Of a DNA stretch of 64,000 nt, positions 33,722 to 45,765 are shown piece by piece. Positions within the stretch are counted from its first letter, which is position 1. Every line of letters begins with the position of its first letter. The stretch comes from Triticum aestivum (Eukaryota > Streptophyta > Magnoliopsida > Poales > Poaceae). The notes under the pieces are model-generated. The model was not told where the DNA came from, did no database searches, and saw only the letters and a list, made by a program, of their open reading frames with translations. The DNA lies in contig NC_057801.1 in the NCBI RefSeq assembly GCF_018294505.1, forward strand, positions 203,658,562 through 203,722,561. Reading direction: 5' to 3'. A program made the position numbers and the translations under genes.

Positions 33722-36700
33722 TTAGTACTGGTTTCGCAATTTCACGAGGGCTGGGGTTGGGGCCGCATTGATACGCGTGCTCGGGACGTGCCAGGCGGTC
33801 TTGTTGTAGGTTACTCCGAGCGCACTTGACGGTTCCGGCCGTTTAATAGCCGGACTCGAGAATTGCCTTGAGAGGCTGCTTTGTACTTCCGCCGCGAGAG
33901 CCGCCGTATGCTCCTCTGTTAGGAGAGAGCGTTCGGTGTTTTCGTTGACCGTGATGACTCCTCGAGGACCTGGCATCTTGAGCTTGACGTATGCGTAGTG
34001 CGGCACCGCATTGAACTTTGCAAATGCGGTTCGTCCGAGCAGTGCGTGATAGCCGCTGCGGAACGGGACTATGTCGAAGATTAACTCCTCGCTTCAGAAG
34101 TTATCCGGGGATCCGAAGACCACTTCAAGTGCAATCGAGCCTGTACATTTGGCCTCTACACCTAGTATGACGCCTTTAAAGGTCGTCTTTGTGGGTTTAA
34201 TCCTTGAGGGGTCTATGCCCATTTTGCGCACTGTATCCTGATAAAGTAGGTTCAGGCTGCTGCCGCCGTCCATCAGGACTCTAGTGAGGTGAAATCCATC
34301 AATGATTGGGTCTAGAACCAATGCGGCGAATCCGCCATGGCGGATACTAGTGGGGTGGTCCCTTCGATCAAAAGTGATCGGGCAGGAGGACCACGGATTG
34401 AACTTTGGGGCGACTGGCTCCATCGCATATACATCCCTTAGTGCATGCTTCCGCTCCCTTTTGGGTATGTGGGTTGCGTATATCATGTTCACCGTCCGCA
34501 CTTGTAGGGGGAAGCCCTTCTGTCCTCTATTGTTCGGCGGCCGGGGCTCCTCCTCGTAGTCGCTGTGCAGCCCCTTGTCATTGTTTTCGGCAGTTAACTT
34601 GCCTGCCTGCTTGAACACCCAACAATCCCTGTTGGTGTGGTTGGCTGGTTTTTCGGGGGTGCCGTGTATCTGGCATGAGCGGTCGAGTATTCGGTCCAAA
34701 TTGGACGGGCCCGGAGTATTTCTTTTGAATGGCTTTTTCCGCTGACCAGGTTTAGAGCCTCTGAATCGGGCATTAACTGCCGTATCCTCAGCATTATCGC
34801 CATTAATGCGGCGCTTGTGCTTGTTGCGACGCGACCTGCCGTTGCTATCCTTGGTATCCGAATTACCAGGGCTCTTGGTCATGTTGTTACTATGAGCTAG
34901 CCAGCTGTCCTCTACCACGCAAAAGCGGGTCATGAGTGTTGTGAGGGCTGCCATGGATTTCGGCTTTTCCTGTCCTAGGTGCCAGGCAAGCCACTCATCG
35001 CGGATGTTATGGTTGAAGGCTGCAAGGGCCTCTGCATCTGGACAGTCGATGATTTGATTTTTCTTGGTTAGGAACCATGTCCAGAATTGTCTGGCCGATT
35101 CTTCTGGCTGCTGAATTATATGGCTTAGGTCATCGGCGTCTGGCGGTCGCACATAAGTGCCCTGGAAGTTGTCGAGGAATGCGGCTTCCATGTCTTCCCA
35201 ACAACCGATTGACTCTGCTGGCAAGTTGTTAAGCCAATGCCGAGCTGGTCCTTTAAGCTTGAGTGGGAGGTATTTGATGGCATGTAGATCATCCCCGCGG
35301 GCCATGTGGATATGAAGGAGATAGTCCTCGATCCAGACCGCAGGATCTGTTGTGCCATCATATGATTCAATGTTCACGGGTTTGAAACCCTCAGGGATTT
35401 GATGATCCATCACTTCGTCTGTGTAGCATAGTGGGTGTGCGGCGTCTCTGTATTGGGCTATATCACGACGCAACTCAAATGAGCTTTGTCTATTTTGTTC
35501 GGCTCGGCCGGAATTGCCATATCCGGCGTGACGGTTATCGTCACGTATCGTGGGGCGCCCACGCGATCCGTAGATCGATCTTGTTTGCCTTTCCTTGTCC
35601 TCCAATATATCCCGCAGGTCTGGCGCATTTTCCCGCGCCTTGGTATTTTTTGAGCGGCGCTGGGGTGCGGCTTGGGTGGAGGGCCGAGAGGCCTCTCTGT
35701 CGCGACCACGAGGTGGCCGGTCGGCTGTATTATGCACTGGTGATGTAGGTTTAGGTGCTTCCTCCTCTAATCGGGGTAGGAGCCTGCGTTTTGGGTAGCT
35801 CTTGGAGGGGCGTTCGAGTTCGTACTCTTCGGCCGCCGGGACTTCAGTCCATCTGTCGGCTAGCAAATCTTGGTCAGCTCTAAGCTGCTGCTGCTTTTTC
35901 TTGAGGCTGCTTGCCGTGGCCATAAGCCTGCGTTTGAAATGCTCTTGCTCGACGGGATCCATAGGCATGACAAATTCGTCGCCATCAAGGCTTGCCTCAT
36001 CTTCAGAGGGAGTTATGTAATTATCGCCCTCTACCTCTCTGTCTGCCACTCTCTCATGAGGGCTGGCTTCTCCATCCTCCTGCGCTGAATCTTGCTGGAG
36101 GGGTTTATCTTCGGCACTGTCCGGGGTGTTATTGTCTCCCGTGCCGGAATCACCGTTTTTGCTATGGCGGGATTTAGAGCGGCGCCGCTGACGCCGGCGC
36201 TTAGGCTATTTCTTGGAGGGGTGATCCTCCGTTGTTCCATCGCCATTCCCATATTTTGGGATGTCCACCATGTAAATGTCATATGACGAGGTGGCCTTCC
36301 AGTGCCCTGTAGGCGCTGGTTCTTGGTCGTCTCCTGCATCATCGTCCATACCGTCGATGTCTTCGGAGTCGAAGTCGAGCATGTCGGTTAAATCATCGAC
36401 AGTGGCTATGAAGTGGGTGGTGGGTGGGCTTTGAATTTCTTCGTCGTCTACATTCCAACCTTCCTGACCATAGTCCGGCCAGGGCTCTCCTGATAAAGAG
36501 AGAGACTTTAGTGAATTCAGGATGTCGCCAAAGGGCGAGTGCTGAAAGATGTCCGCGGCGGTGAATTCCATGAACGGCGCCCAATCGGATTCGATTGGCA
36601 GGGGCGCGGAAGGTTTGGAGTCTGGAGAGGAGTCCGACACCTTGGAGTTACGAGCCTTGCAAAGGACGGGGATGGTGTTCGGCTCCATCCCGTAGAGCTT

Positions 36701-37065
36701 GCAGCCCCCGAGGCGGTGTCCAGCCACCTGTCCTCGATCGGCGTAGTCGGCTCCGAGCTAAGGGTCGGAGCGGACACTGGTGCGGCCTCCAGGGCACTGT
36801 TCGGCAGCTGAGCTAGATCATGCCCATCGTGACAGTGTGGCGCGCTTGGCTGTGGCTCGAACCCGTCGAAGATCAAGTCTCCGCGGACGTCAGCCGTGTA
36901 GTTCAAACTTCCAAATCTGACCTGATGACCAGGGGCGTAGCTTTCAATCTGCTCCAGATGGCCAAGCGAATTGGCCCACAGTGCAGAGCCGCCGAATACA
37001 AAGATCTGTCCGGGGAGAAAAGTCTCACCCTGGACCGCATCGTTGTTGATGATCGGAGGAGCCAT
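33722..37065 (-). pseudogene. gag-protease polyprotein of the inner element
   Basis: Minus strand, starting ATGGCTCCTCCG about 50 bp after the 5' LTR. Parts in order: an acidic N-terminal region; a basic region; the retrotransposon gag (capsid) domain (LPLKLKGPARHWLNNLPAES and AALTTLMTRFCVVEDSWLAH, about 35350-34900); a short Cys/His stretch (HTNRDCWVFKQAGKL); and an aspartic-protease-like part with LMDGGSSLNLLYQDTVRKMG near 34240. Then comes SYHALLGRTAF-type sequence, and the frame ends at 33722 with no reverse transcriptase. Breaks: a frameshift near 36700, a stop at 36206 and a TGA at 34094. The longest intact piece is 651 codons. Gag would package element RNA, and the enzymes would have to come from an autonomous relative. 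Confidence 0.88.
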
Positions 37066-37112
37066 CGGGCCTAAAGATGACGACACAAAGGAACTCTCAA
37101 TGAAAGCACCAA

Positions 37113-37585
37113 TGTCGGTGTCAAAACCGGCGGATCTCGGGTAGGGGGTCCCGAACTGTGCGTCTAGGCGGATGGTAACAGGAGACAAGGGACACGATGT
37201 TTTTACCCAGGTTCGGGCCCTCTCGATGGAGGTAAAACCCTACTCCTGCTTGATTGATATTGATGATATGGGTAGTACAAGAGTAGATCTACCACAAGAT
37301 CAGAGAGGCTAAACCCTAGAAGCTAGCCTATGGTATGATTGTTGTTCGTCCTACGGACTAAAACCCTCCGGTTTATATAGGCACCGAAGAGGGTTAGGGT
37401 TACACAGAGTCGGTTACAATGGTAGGAGATCTACATATCTGTATCGCCAAGCTTGCCTTCCATGCCAAGGAAAGTCCCATCCGGACACGGGACGAAGTCT
37501 TCAATCTTGTATCTTCATAGTCTAGGAGTCCGGCCAAAGGCTATAGTCCAGCCATCCGGACACCCCCTAATCCAGGACTCCCTCA
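37113..37585 (-). repeat. 5' LTR of the inner element
   Basis: On the minus strand it begins TGAGGGAGTCCTGGATTAGG and ends CACCGACA. It is followed by TTGGTGCTTTCATTGAGAG, the primer-binding position. A minus-strand TATA box (CTATATAAAC) lies at 37371-37380. Confidence 0.95.
37371..37380 (-). promoter_or_regulatory. TATA box in the inner 5' LTR
   Basis: CTATATAAAC on the minus strand drives toward gag. The corresponding site of the outer 5' LTR (near 44315-44324) reads CTATATGAAC, so that promoter has lost its consensus. Confidence 0.65.
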
Positions 37586-37590
37586 AGGGG

Positions 37591-39439
37591 AAAGCTTCCG
37601 TTCCGGACGACTCCACCGCGGCCACCGACAGTAGCTCGGAGTGGACTCCCAGGGTCAAGCCCCTGGCCAAATCGTGAGTATTGAGAAAACCCGGACACGT
37701 TCATATATCCGGCCTCACTATTGTATAGCATTAACGTGTTGAATCACGTATTTGCAGCCCGGCTATGTCCAACCTCGAACGATCCTCATCGGAGGATTCG
37801 CTGGACCCGGAGGCAATGGACAGCGGGACCCTCCCGGCGGCCTCCTCTCCCAATGCCATGGATAACACCGAGGTGTCGTCCCAAAGGCTAGGCCAGAGAG
37901 AGACTCAGGAGGCCATCAGGGCGGCGTCGGAGGGTAAAACCTTGGCAGCCGGACACATGGGGGAGCAAACCCCCATGGATACCGACGATGGGGGCGATAT
38001 TTGAATTCAGCCCCCACTCGAATACAATTCCAGACACCCATACGACTCCGGAATCAGGCAAGCAACCTCCTTCAAGAGAAGGGGGTGCGCCTATTCTGGC
38101 GGTGACCTCTGTTCATCCAGAGGCACCGGATACTTTGCTGGAAGCGTTGCAAGGCGCTTCCATTGTTGAAGAGCACCACACCATTATGGGAACGGTGATT
38201 GGGAAGATTCAGTCCGGGAAAAGCGGGCTGACCGAAGCCTGCAGAAGCCTTCTAACAGGCTTTGAGGTAACCAACACAATTAAATATAGAAAGAATGTCA
38301 CAGTATAGACAACATCCCCTGATACACTGTCCGGTGTTCGAAAAGAAAAGCCGGACAAAGGATCGAATAAGTTTCGCAGGAGACTAACTATGAAATGTCT
38401 ATGTGGATAAGCAGGCGTCATTACTGGCTGCGATTTCCCATGCTGCTGAGGTCTTCGAACTGAAGCAGAGTCTGGAGCGGGCCGAGGAAGAGCTCGGCCG
38501 CGTGAAGAAACAGCTGGAGGATAACCAAGGTATTTTGATATCCTTGTCTATATTCAGGAAGGATGAATAATTTGTTTTGACTAAAAAATGTCATGATATT
38601 TATTAGGAGTGGTGACCGAGGTCGAGGCTCTCAATAAGGTGCTAGCCGAGGCCAAGGAGAAGGCAGCCAAGGAACAAGACGCTCGTGAAAAGCACGAGGC
38701 CAGGGTCAGTGAGGTCCAGCAAGAGCTCCAGGAAGCCGTGAAGAAATGTGAGTCCTTGGAGAAAAATATTGCGGATAAATAATCCGAACTCACCAAGGCC
38801 CGTCAAAACACACACGATGCCCGGGTTGAAGCCCAAGGCACCCTCCAGGAAATACAGGAGGCCAGAAAAACTGCGGTGGGTAAGGCCTTTATTATGCAGA
38901 GCAAATATGTGAAGAAAAGGTTCCTATTACCGACATGAATTTGGAGTTCTCCAGGGGCTTTTGCGGATCTGCCGCGCAGCATCTCAGATGCCGCGGAATT
39001 CTTCCGAGCCGAAGAGGGAGGCTCCACGGAGAAGCTGTTTTGGTCGCAATATCTTGTGCCAGAACATCCGGTGCCCTTTAGCGATCAGCTAAAATAGCTG
39101 GTCGAACTGCATAGGGCGGCCGAACTAGCCATGAAGGATTTAATAATCCGGCTATGGCCTGCCAAAGCCATACCCAGCGGCTACTTCGAGCTCGTGAAGC
39201 GGCTGGTTAATGCATTCCCATGGCTTGATGCTATCAAGCGGCCTGTCTGCATCGAAGGTGCGCGAATGGCGTTTTCCCGAGCCAAGATGCATTGGACGAA
39301 GATGGACGCGGCGAAGCTTATGACCGAGGGCCCGCCTTAGGGCAAAGAGCACCACACGCCCGAGCTGTACTATGACAGTGTCTTGGAGGGATCCCGCATT
39401 GTGGCGGAGCAATGTGCCAAGGATATTATATTTCCATGA
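37591..39439 (+). pseudogene. Outer antisense gene, exons 2b to 6
   Basis: Continues from 28488. Exon 2 ends at 37673 (GTGAGT donor), and the following exons are 37758-38266, 38415-38529, 38607-38879 and 38955-39439, ending with TGA. Boundaries correspond one to one with the inner gene (same exon count, sizes and phases). It encodes the Ser/Pro-rich region, coiled coil and conserved C-terminal domain (IIRLWPAKAIPSGYFELVKR). In-frame stops occur at 38780, near 39098 and in the segment GPP* at 39340, so it is inactive. Confidence 0.85.
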
Positions 39440-40739
39440 GTACATTCATGTTATCATGTGCTGTACTATGAAACAAGATCGTTATGTAATATAATGCTTG
39501 TTATTTAAAATTTTACCTCCTGTATGGACGTTTATATTAAATCTGAGAGTTGTCCAGTCATCGGCTTCAGCCCCCACGTAGGAAGTACGGTGGTGTTCGG
39601 GATAAATCTAAACACTCTTTGCTCCGAAATTTGGTCCTTAAAGGAGGTGTTTAGCGCAATGAACCAGGCAATCAGACTATAAGGCTTTATCACCCTCACT
39701 TAGTCATAGGAGTTTGACAATAAAAATTTAGGCGCAGCCCCTAGTGTTTGTAAGTCCGAACTTGGGGTACTGTAAACACCTAATCGGGTAAAAACCGATT
39801 CATCGCACGATGCATAAGAAATCGCACAATGCGGAAGAAATCGCTAAAGATTTGTGACCTCTAGAACAGCTGACCGGCTCTCGCCGCATCATGACAGTCA
39901 GTTTTCGGCTTTCTCTATTGAGGTGCTTGTCCGGAAGAACCGTGACACAATCGCAGTAGTTCTCCTTTTACTACCCTAGCCAATATAGCGGAACGTAAGG
40001 TAGCAAGCACAGGAGCCGGGCAACCCAACTATTGACCCAAGACATGATTCGGAGCCGATGCATATAATGCTATAAGTTTGGGGTGCCGAACAACTATAAG
40101 AGTGTTCGGACTTTCTTGCCGTATTATGGAGCACAATGAAGCCCCTGGCGAATTAAGGCGTACTAGAGTGTACGGTTGCAATTGACAAAAATATCAAAAA
40201 AATGAAATAGCAAGTTAATGTCATATAAATAGAGCCACAAATTGTTTTTATTGTAATTTAATAATACATCAAAGTGTATGTGTACAAATAGTGCGATAAA
40301 CAATATGACTATTTAACATGCCGAGACCAGGGGGAGCTGCGTGCGGGTCCGAAGACAAATAGAATGATCATTGAGAAGAATATCTAGAGATTCCCTCACG
40401 CGTTCGATCTACTTCCCTCCTTGGTATGTCCGTCCTTTGATAGGTCCGGCAATCAGGTCGCCAGTAACGGCCTAGAGAAAAGTAACCTGAAAAGAAAGAG
40501 AAAATGTAAAATATTGTGTGTCCAGGAGCGGTTGAGCCGCATTGTGGAACACAATCTAGCTGTGCCTCCGTCTATCCCCATGGTATTTTGAGTGCGTAGT
40601 TATGTACGCGCGGTACGAAGGCCGCCGTTTGGTCGGGATTGGGACGGAGGCCAAATTTCTAGTCAAGCTCTTGACGAGCTAGACTGTCCTGCTGCAGGGT
40701 AGTTCAGACTCGTTTGACAGTGTCTGGGAGCTTGGCCGT
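39440..40739. other. Spacer between convergent genes, outer element
   Basis: Homologous to 32576-33721 and non-coding. It contains the conserved GACATGATTCGGAGCCGATG block and AT-rich sequence. Confidence 0.7.
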
Positions 40740-43700
40740 CTAATTAAGGTTCGACCCGAAGAGGCCGCTCTGTGCTTCTGCTGCGAGGGCAGCGGTGTGC
40801 TCCTCAGTACGGAGGGAGCGTTCCGTGTTTCCATTTACTGTTATGATGCCGTGTGGTCCGGGCATCTTGAGCTTGAGATAAGCGTAGTGTGGCACTGCAT
40901 TGAATCGAGCGAATGCGGTTCGTCCGAGCAGTGCATGATAGCTACTGCGAAAAGGGACGATATTGAAGATTAACTCTTCACTTCGGAAGTTATCCAGGGA
41001 TCCGAAGACCACTTCCAGTGTGATTAAGCCCGTATAGCAGGCCTCTACACCTGGGATGACACCTTTAAAGGTGGTTTTTGTGGGCTTGATCCTTGAGGGG
41101 TCGATACCCATTTTGCGCACTGTATCCTGATAGAGCAGGTTCAGGCTGCTGCCACCGTCCATGAGGACTCATGTGAGATGGAATCCATCGATGATTGGAT
41201 CAAGGACCAGTGCGGCTGAACCGCCATGACGGAACTGGTTAGATGGTCCCTGCGATCGAAAGTGATCGGGCAGGATGACCATGGGTTAAATTTTGGGGCG
41301 ACAAGCTCCACTGCATAGACGTCCCTGAGCGCACGCTTCCACTCCCTCTTGGGGATATGGGTAGCATATATCATGTTCACCATTTTAACTTGGGGGGGGG
41401 GGGACTTCTTCTGACCCCCTGTGTTCGGTGGCCGGGGCTCCTCGTCATCATCCTGGCTTTGCGGCTCCTTCTCCTTGTGTTCGACATTTAGCTTCCCGGC
41501 CTGTTTAAACACCCAACACTCTCTGTTGGTATGATTGGCTGGTTTATCAGGAGTGCTGTGGATTTGGCATGGACGATGGAGTATGCGGTCTAGGTTGGAC
41601 AGGCCCGGATTGTTTCTTTTATATGGCTTCTTCCGTTGACCGGACTTGGAGCCACTGAATCCGGCATTGACTGCCGTGTCTTCGGTGTTGTCACTGTTGT
41701 TTCGACGGTTGTGTCTGCTGTGTTGGGGCTTACTATTGCTATCTCTGGCTTCAGAAGTGCCAGGTTTACTTGAGTTGTTGTTGCTACGGGCTAGCCAGTT
41801 GTCTTCGCCCACGCAGAAGCGGGTCATAAGTGTCGTAAGGGCTGCCATGGACTTCGGCTTTTCTTGGCCGAGGTGTCGGGCGAGCCATTCGTCACAGATG
41901 TCATGTTTAAAGGCCGCTAGGGCTTCGGCATCCGGACAATCGACGATCTGGTTCTTTTTAGTTAAGAACCTAGTCTAGAATTTCCTGGTTGACTCTCCGG
42001 GCTGTTGGATTATGTGACTTAAGTCATCGGCATCCGGAGGTCGCACATAGGTACCTTAGAAGTTGTCAAGGAAGGCATCTTCCAAGTCCTCCCAACTGTC
42101 GATGGAGTTTTCGGGCAGACTGTTCAACCAGTGCCGAGCTGGTCCCTTGAGTTTTAGCAGGAGATATTTGATGGTGTGGAGATCATCACCACGGGCCATG
42201 TGAATATGGAGAAGAAAGTCCCCAACCCATACCGCGGGATCTATTGTCCCATTATATGATTCAGTGTTTACGGGTTTAAACCCTTCTGGGAATTCATGTT
42301 CCATTACTTCATCAATGAAGTATAGGGGGTGTGCGGCGCCTCTATGTCGGGCCATGTCACGACGCAGCTCAGATGGAGCTGGTCTGCGGTATTTGGCCTG
42401 GACAAGTTTTTATTTGTCACGTCCGGCGAGGTGGCCGTCGTTGCGCATTGGGGCACGCCTCTGTGATCCATAGATCGATCTGGTCTAGCCTGCTCTGTCT
42501 TCCAAGTCATGCCGCAGGTCATGTGTGTATCCCCGAGCTGTTGTGTTTCTGTTTTTTCGGCAAGGTAGTGTGGGCTGGTGTTCAGCCTGAGTTGCCGCTT
42601 TGTCCCGGCCATGTGGTGGTCGGTCAGCCGCATTATGCGCTGGTAGGACAGGCTCCAGCGCCTCGTCATCAAATTGGGGTAGCAATTTGCACTTCGGGTA
42701 ACTTTTGGTTGGGCGCTCGAGGCCATATTCCTCGGCTGCTAGGACGTCAGTCCATCTATCGTTGAGAAGATCTTGATCAGCTTGAAGCTGCTGCTGCTTC
42801 TTTTCCAGGCTCTTTGAAGTGGCTATTAGCCGGCGTTTAAAGCGCTCCTGCTCGACGGGTTCCTCAGGCACGGTAAAATCTTCATCGCCGAGGCTCACCT
42901 CGTCCTCGGAGAGCGGCATGTAATTACTGTCCTCCGAGTCTTCATTCATGGCCTGTTCATCAGAGCTAACTCGCCCGTCTTCCCGCTCGTCCTGTTCGGA
43001 GGTTGGCTCAATGGGGTCTTCATTGTCTTCGACATCGCGTGGAGTATTATTTTCTCCTGTGCCGGTATCGCTGTTTTTGCCATGGCGTGGTTTAGAGCGG
43101 CGTTGTTGACATCGGCACTTTGGATGCCTCTTAGGAGGTTTATCCTTGACTGGATCTTTTTTGTTGTCGCCATCGTTTTCCCTGGGTGTATCCACCATAT
43201 ATATGTCATACGAGGAGGTGGCAGCCCAGCGCCCTGTAGGCAGTGGCTCTTGTGTCTGCTCCTCTCCGGCATTGTCGTCCATACCATCGACATCTTCGGA
43301 GTCGAATTCAAGCATGTCGGTTAAGTCCTCGACAGTGGCTATGAAGTGGGTGGTTGGTGGGAAGCGGAATTCTTCGACATCAGCTTCCAATCCAAACCGG
43401 ATACAGTTCAGCTGGGAATCCCCGAATAAGGCAAGGGCCTTTAATTAGTTTAGCACATCGCCTAAAAGTGAGTGCCGAAAGATATCTGCGGAGCAGAACT
43501 CAATGATCGGCGCCTGATCGATGGGCGCGGATGCACGCGGTTCGGAACCTATGGCCGGAGATGAGTCCGAGGTTCCGGTGACACAGGCCTCGTTCGAGAT
43601 CAGATCTGTGTTCGGCTCTAACGCCGCTGATTCTGCGGCTTCCATGGCGGGGTTGAACCTCCTGTCCTCGGATGGTGCAGTCTGCTCCGGATCTAGGGCC

Positions 43701-43999
43701 AGAGCGGTTACAGGCGCTATCTCCTGGGCACGGTCCGATGATAGATTTAATTCATGTTCATCGTGGCGGCAGGGAGCGGCTATCATGGGCTCGAATCCGT
43801 CGAAGATCAAGTCTCCGCGGATGTCGATGATGTAATTCAAGCTTCCAAACCTGACCTAATGGCCAGGGGCGTAGCTATCGATCTGCTCTAGATGGCCAAG
43901 CGAGTTGGCCCGCAGTGCGAAGCCGCCGAATACGAAGATCTGTCTGGGGAGGAAGACCTCACCCTGGACCGTATTGTTGTAGAGGATTGATGGATCCAT
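40740..43999 (-). pseudogene. gag-protease polyprotein of the outer element
   Basis: Same layout as the inner copy: start at ATGGATCCATCA (43999), acidic N-terminus, basic linker, gag capsid domain (KYLLLKLKGPARHWLNSLPE, near 42130), and protease-like MDGGSSLNLLYQDTVRKMGI (near 41140). It ends without any reverse transcriptase. More decayed than the inner copy: stops around 43856, 43445, 42485, 42410, 42056 and 41970, plus a frameshift near 41150-41200. Several of the stops replace Gln or Trp codons. Confidence 0.87.
41389..41402. repeat. G homopolymer in outer gag
   Basis: A run of about 12-13 G interrupts an otherwise codon-like Pro stretch on the minus strand. It is prone to slippage and sequencing error. 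Confidence 0.85.
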
Positions 44000-44047
44000 C
44001 AAGACCTTCTGGTGACGACACAGTGGAACTCTCAATGAAAGCACCAA

Positions 44048-44529
44048 TGTCGGTGTCAAAACCGGCAGATCTCGGGTAGGGGGTCACGAACTGTGCGTCT
44101 AAGGTCAATGGTAACAGGAGGCGGGGGACACAATGTTTACCCAGGTTCGGGCCCTCTCTATGGAGGTAATACCCTACGTCCTGCTTGATTGATCTTGATG
44201 AATATGAGTATTACAAGAGTTGATCTACCACGAGATAGTAATGGCTAAACCCTAGAAGTCTAGCCTATGGAGATTATGATTGTGTATATCTGCCTCTACG
44301 GACTAAGCCCTCCGGTTCATATAGATATCGGAGGGGACTAGGGTTTGTACAAAGTCGGTTACAGAGAAAGGGATCTTCATATCCGATCGCCAAGCTTGCC
44401 TTCCACGCCAAGGAGAGTCCCATCCGGAAATGAGAGAGAGTCTTCGGTCTTGTATCTTCATAGTCCATCATTCCGGCTCATGTAACATAGTCTGGCCATC
44501 CGAGGACCCCTTAATCCATGACTCCCTCA
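44048..44529 (-). repeat. 5' LTR of the outer element
   Basis: Plus-strand ends are TGTCGGTGTC and GACTCCCTCA. It pairs with 26208-26688 by shared variants (GTAACAGGAGGCGGGGGACA). The bases before it (CAATGAAAGCACCAA) are the complement of the same primer-binding region as in the inner element. Confidence 0.94.
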
Positions 44530-44765
44530 CCTTCGTCCTTAGCCTCCTCCTCTTCCTCCGCTGCCTTCCCGGCCTTCGCCTTCACGGCAACTCGGAGTGC
44601 CTTGTCCTCCTCAATCCGCCTCTTGATGTATGCCTCCTCCACTTTGGAGGTGCTTTTGTACATATTGGTCTCCACCCTGGTAGCCCTTTCCACCAGGATG
44701 GAGGTCCACACAAGCTCTTCATTAAGTCGGGTAACTGCCAGTCACCCGAAACTCCATGAGCATTG
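44530..44765 (-). pseudogene. E1 antisense gene, upstream part, truncated
   Basis: Minus-strand frame RLNEELVWTSILVERATR... followed by a Lys/Glu-rich helix. Counting across the CCTTC duplication, this frame continues exactly into the frame ending at 26207, so the outer Tat-like element landed in an exon. Upstream it is lost at the junction with the Sabrina-like LTR near 44765. Confidence 0.7.
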
Positions 44766-45313
44766 CAATCCGGCATAAGATCGAACCCATCACAAAGCAC
44801 CTCTTTCCATGGCAAGAAAATTTGATCTAGTTGGCCTAACTAAACCAAAGATTTGAAGGAGAAATACGAGGCTATAAATAATCATGCATATAAGAGATCA
44901 AAGAAGACTCAAATAATATTCATGGATATAGATCTGATCATAAACTCGAACTTCATCGGATCCCAACAAACACACCGCAAAAAGTCATTACATCAAATAG
45001 ATCTCCAAGAGACCATTGTATTGAGAATCAAAAAGAGAGAAGAAGCCATCTAGCTACTACCTATGGACCTGTAGGTCTATGATGGACTACTCACGCATCA
45101 TCGGAGATGCACCAATGAGGATGATGAACCCCTCCGTCGTGGTCTTAGATTGGATCTCATGGTTATGGAACTTGGGGCGGTTGGAATTGTGTTTCGATTG
45201 CTCCCCTAGGGTTTATGGAATATCTGAGTATTTATAGAGTGAAGATGCGGTGGAGAGGACCTCCTTGGGCCCCATGATACATCAGGGCGCGCCATGGGCC
45301 TCTGGGGCACCAT
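44766..45313 (-). repeat. Sabrina/WHAM-like LTR, 3' part, truncated
   Basis: On the minus strand the sequence contains the familiar GTAGCTAGATGGCTTCTTCT segment, GATCTATTTGATGTAATGAC and CAACTAGATCAAATTTTCTT. It ends abruptly near 44766 where E1 begins. The rest of the LTR is at 60657-60957; the gap is the hAT insertion. The exact junction cannot be fixed to the base. Confidence 0.75.
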
Positions 45314-45765
45314 CAGGGGCGAAGCTAGCTATATGGCGTGGTTTGGTGAACGCCATACCTAAGCTGTCGTGCAAATACCTATATATAGTAGTGTATTAGC
45401 CTGACATAATTTTTAGGTAGTGAGGTGTGCCTCCTATTGGGCTTGGTTACTGCTGATTGAATGACGGCCCATGCCCATGGGCTGAAGGACACTGACGATC
45501 GATCACACTTTCACGACTGCTCGGCAGACTACAACTCTACGAGACGAGAATACGAGTCATTCGTTGCTCGCGAGATGGAGGCGGCGCGGTGGCGCTTTAG
45601 GGGCTAGGCCACGGCCGCATGGATGCACAGCAGCGGGCAGTCGGCAATCAACCACCGGACACCGTGGGCGCGAAGCCGGCGACAGGCAAGGCGGCAATAG
45701 GAACTAGGCGAATCTAAGATCAGCGAGGCGGCTTCCATGACTTGGTGAGTCCGCAGGGTTTGTAA

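Larger units (their letters stand above)
28489..37585 (-). mobile_element. Inner Tat-like Gypsy element, non-autonomous, nested in its own family
   Basis: 9,097 bp with LTRs of 472 and 473 bp and the perfect duplication AGGGG at 28484-28488 and 37586-37590. Its minus-strand order is 5' LTR, gag-protease, spacer, convergent plus-strand six-exon gene, 3' LTR. It lacks RT, RNase H and integrase, so it must have been mobilised in trans. About 15 differences between its LTRs (hand count) make it younger than the outer copy, as the nesting requires. Its length is within 1.5% of the outer element after removing the insertion. Confidence 0.95.
26208..44529 (-). mobile_element. Outer Tat-like Gypsy element, non-autonomous
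   Basis: Bounded by LTRs of about 481 bp, with the perfect duplication CCTTC at 26203-26207 and 44530-44534. It lies inside an exon of the E1 minus-strand gene. Without the inserted inner copy it is about 9.2 kb. Minus-strand order: 5' LTR (44048-44529), gag-protease pseudogene, spacer, then a convergent plus-strand gene and the 3' LTR (26208-26688). No RT, RNase H or integrase is present. The LTR reads TGAGGGAGTC...CACCGACA on the minus strand; I associate it with the Fatima/Latidu group of wheat Gypsy elements, but the family name is not certain. About 22 differences (hand count) separate its two LTRs. Confidence 0.92.
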
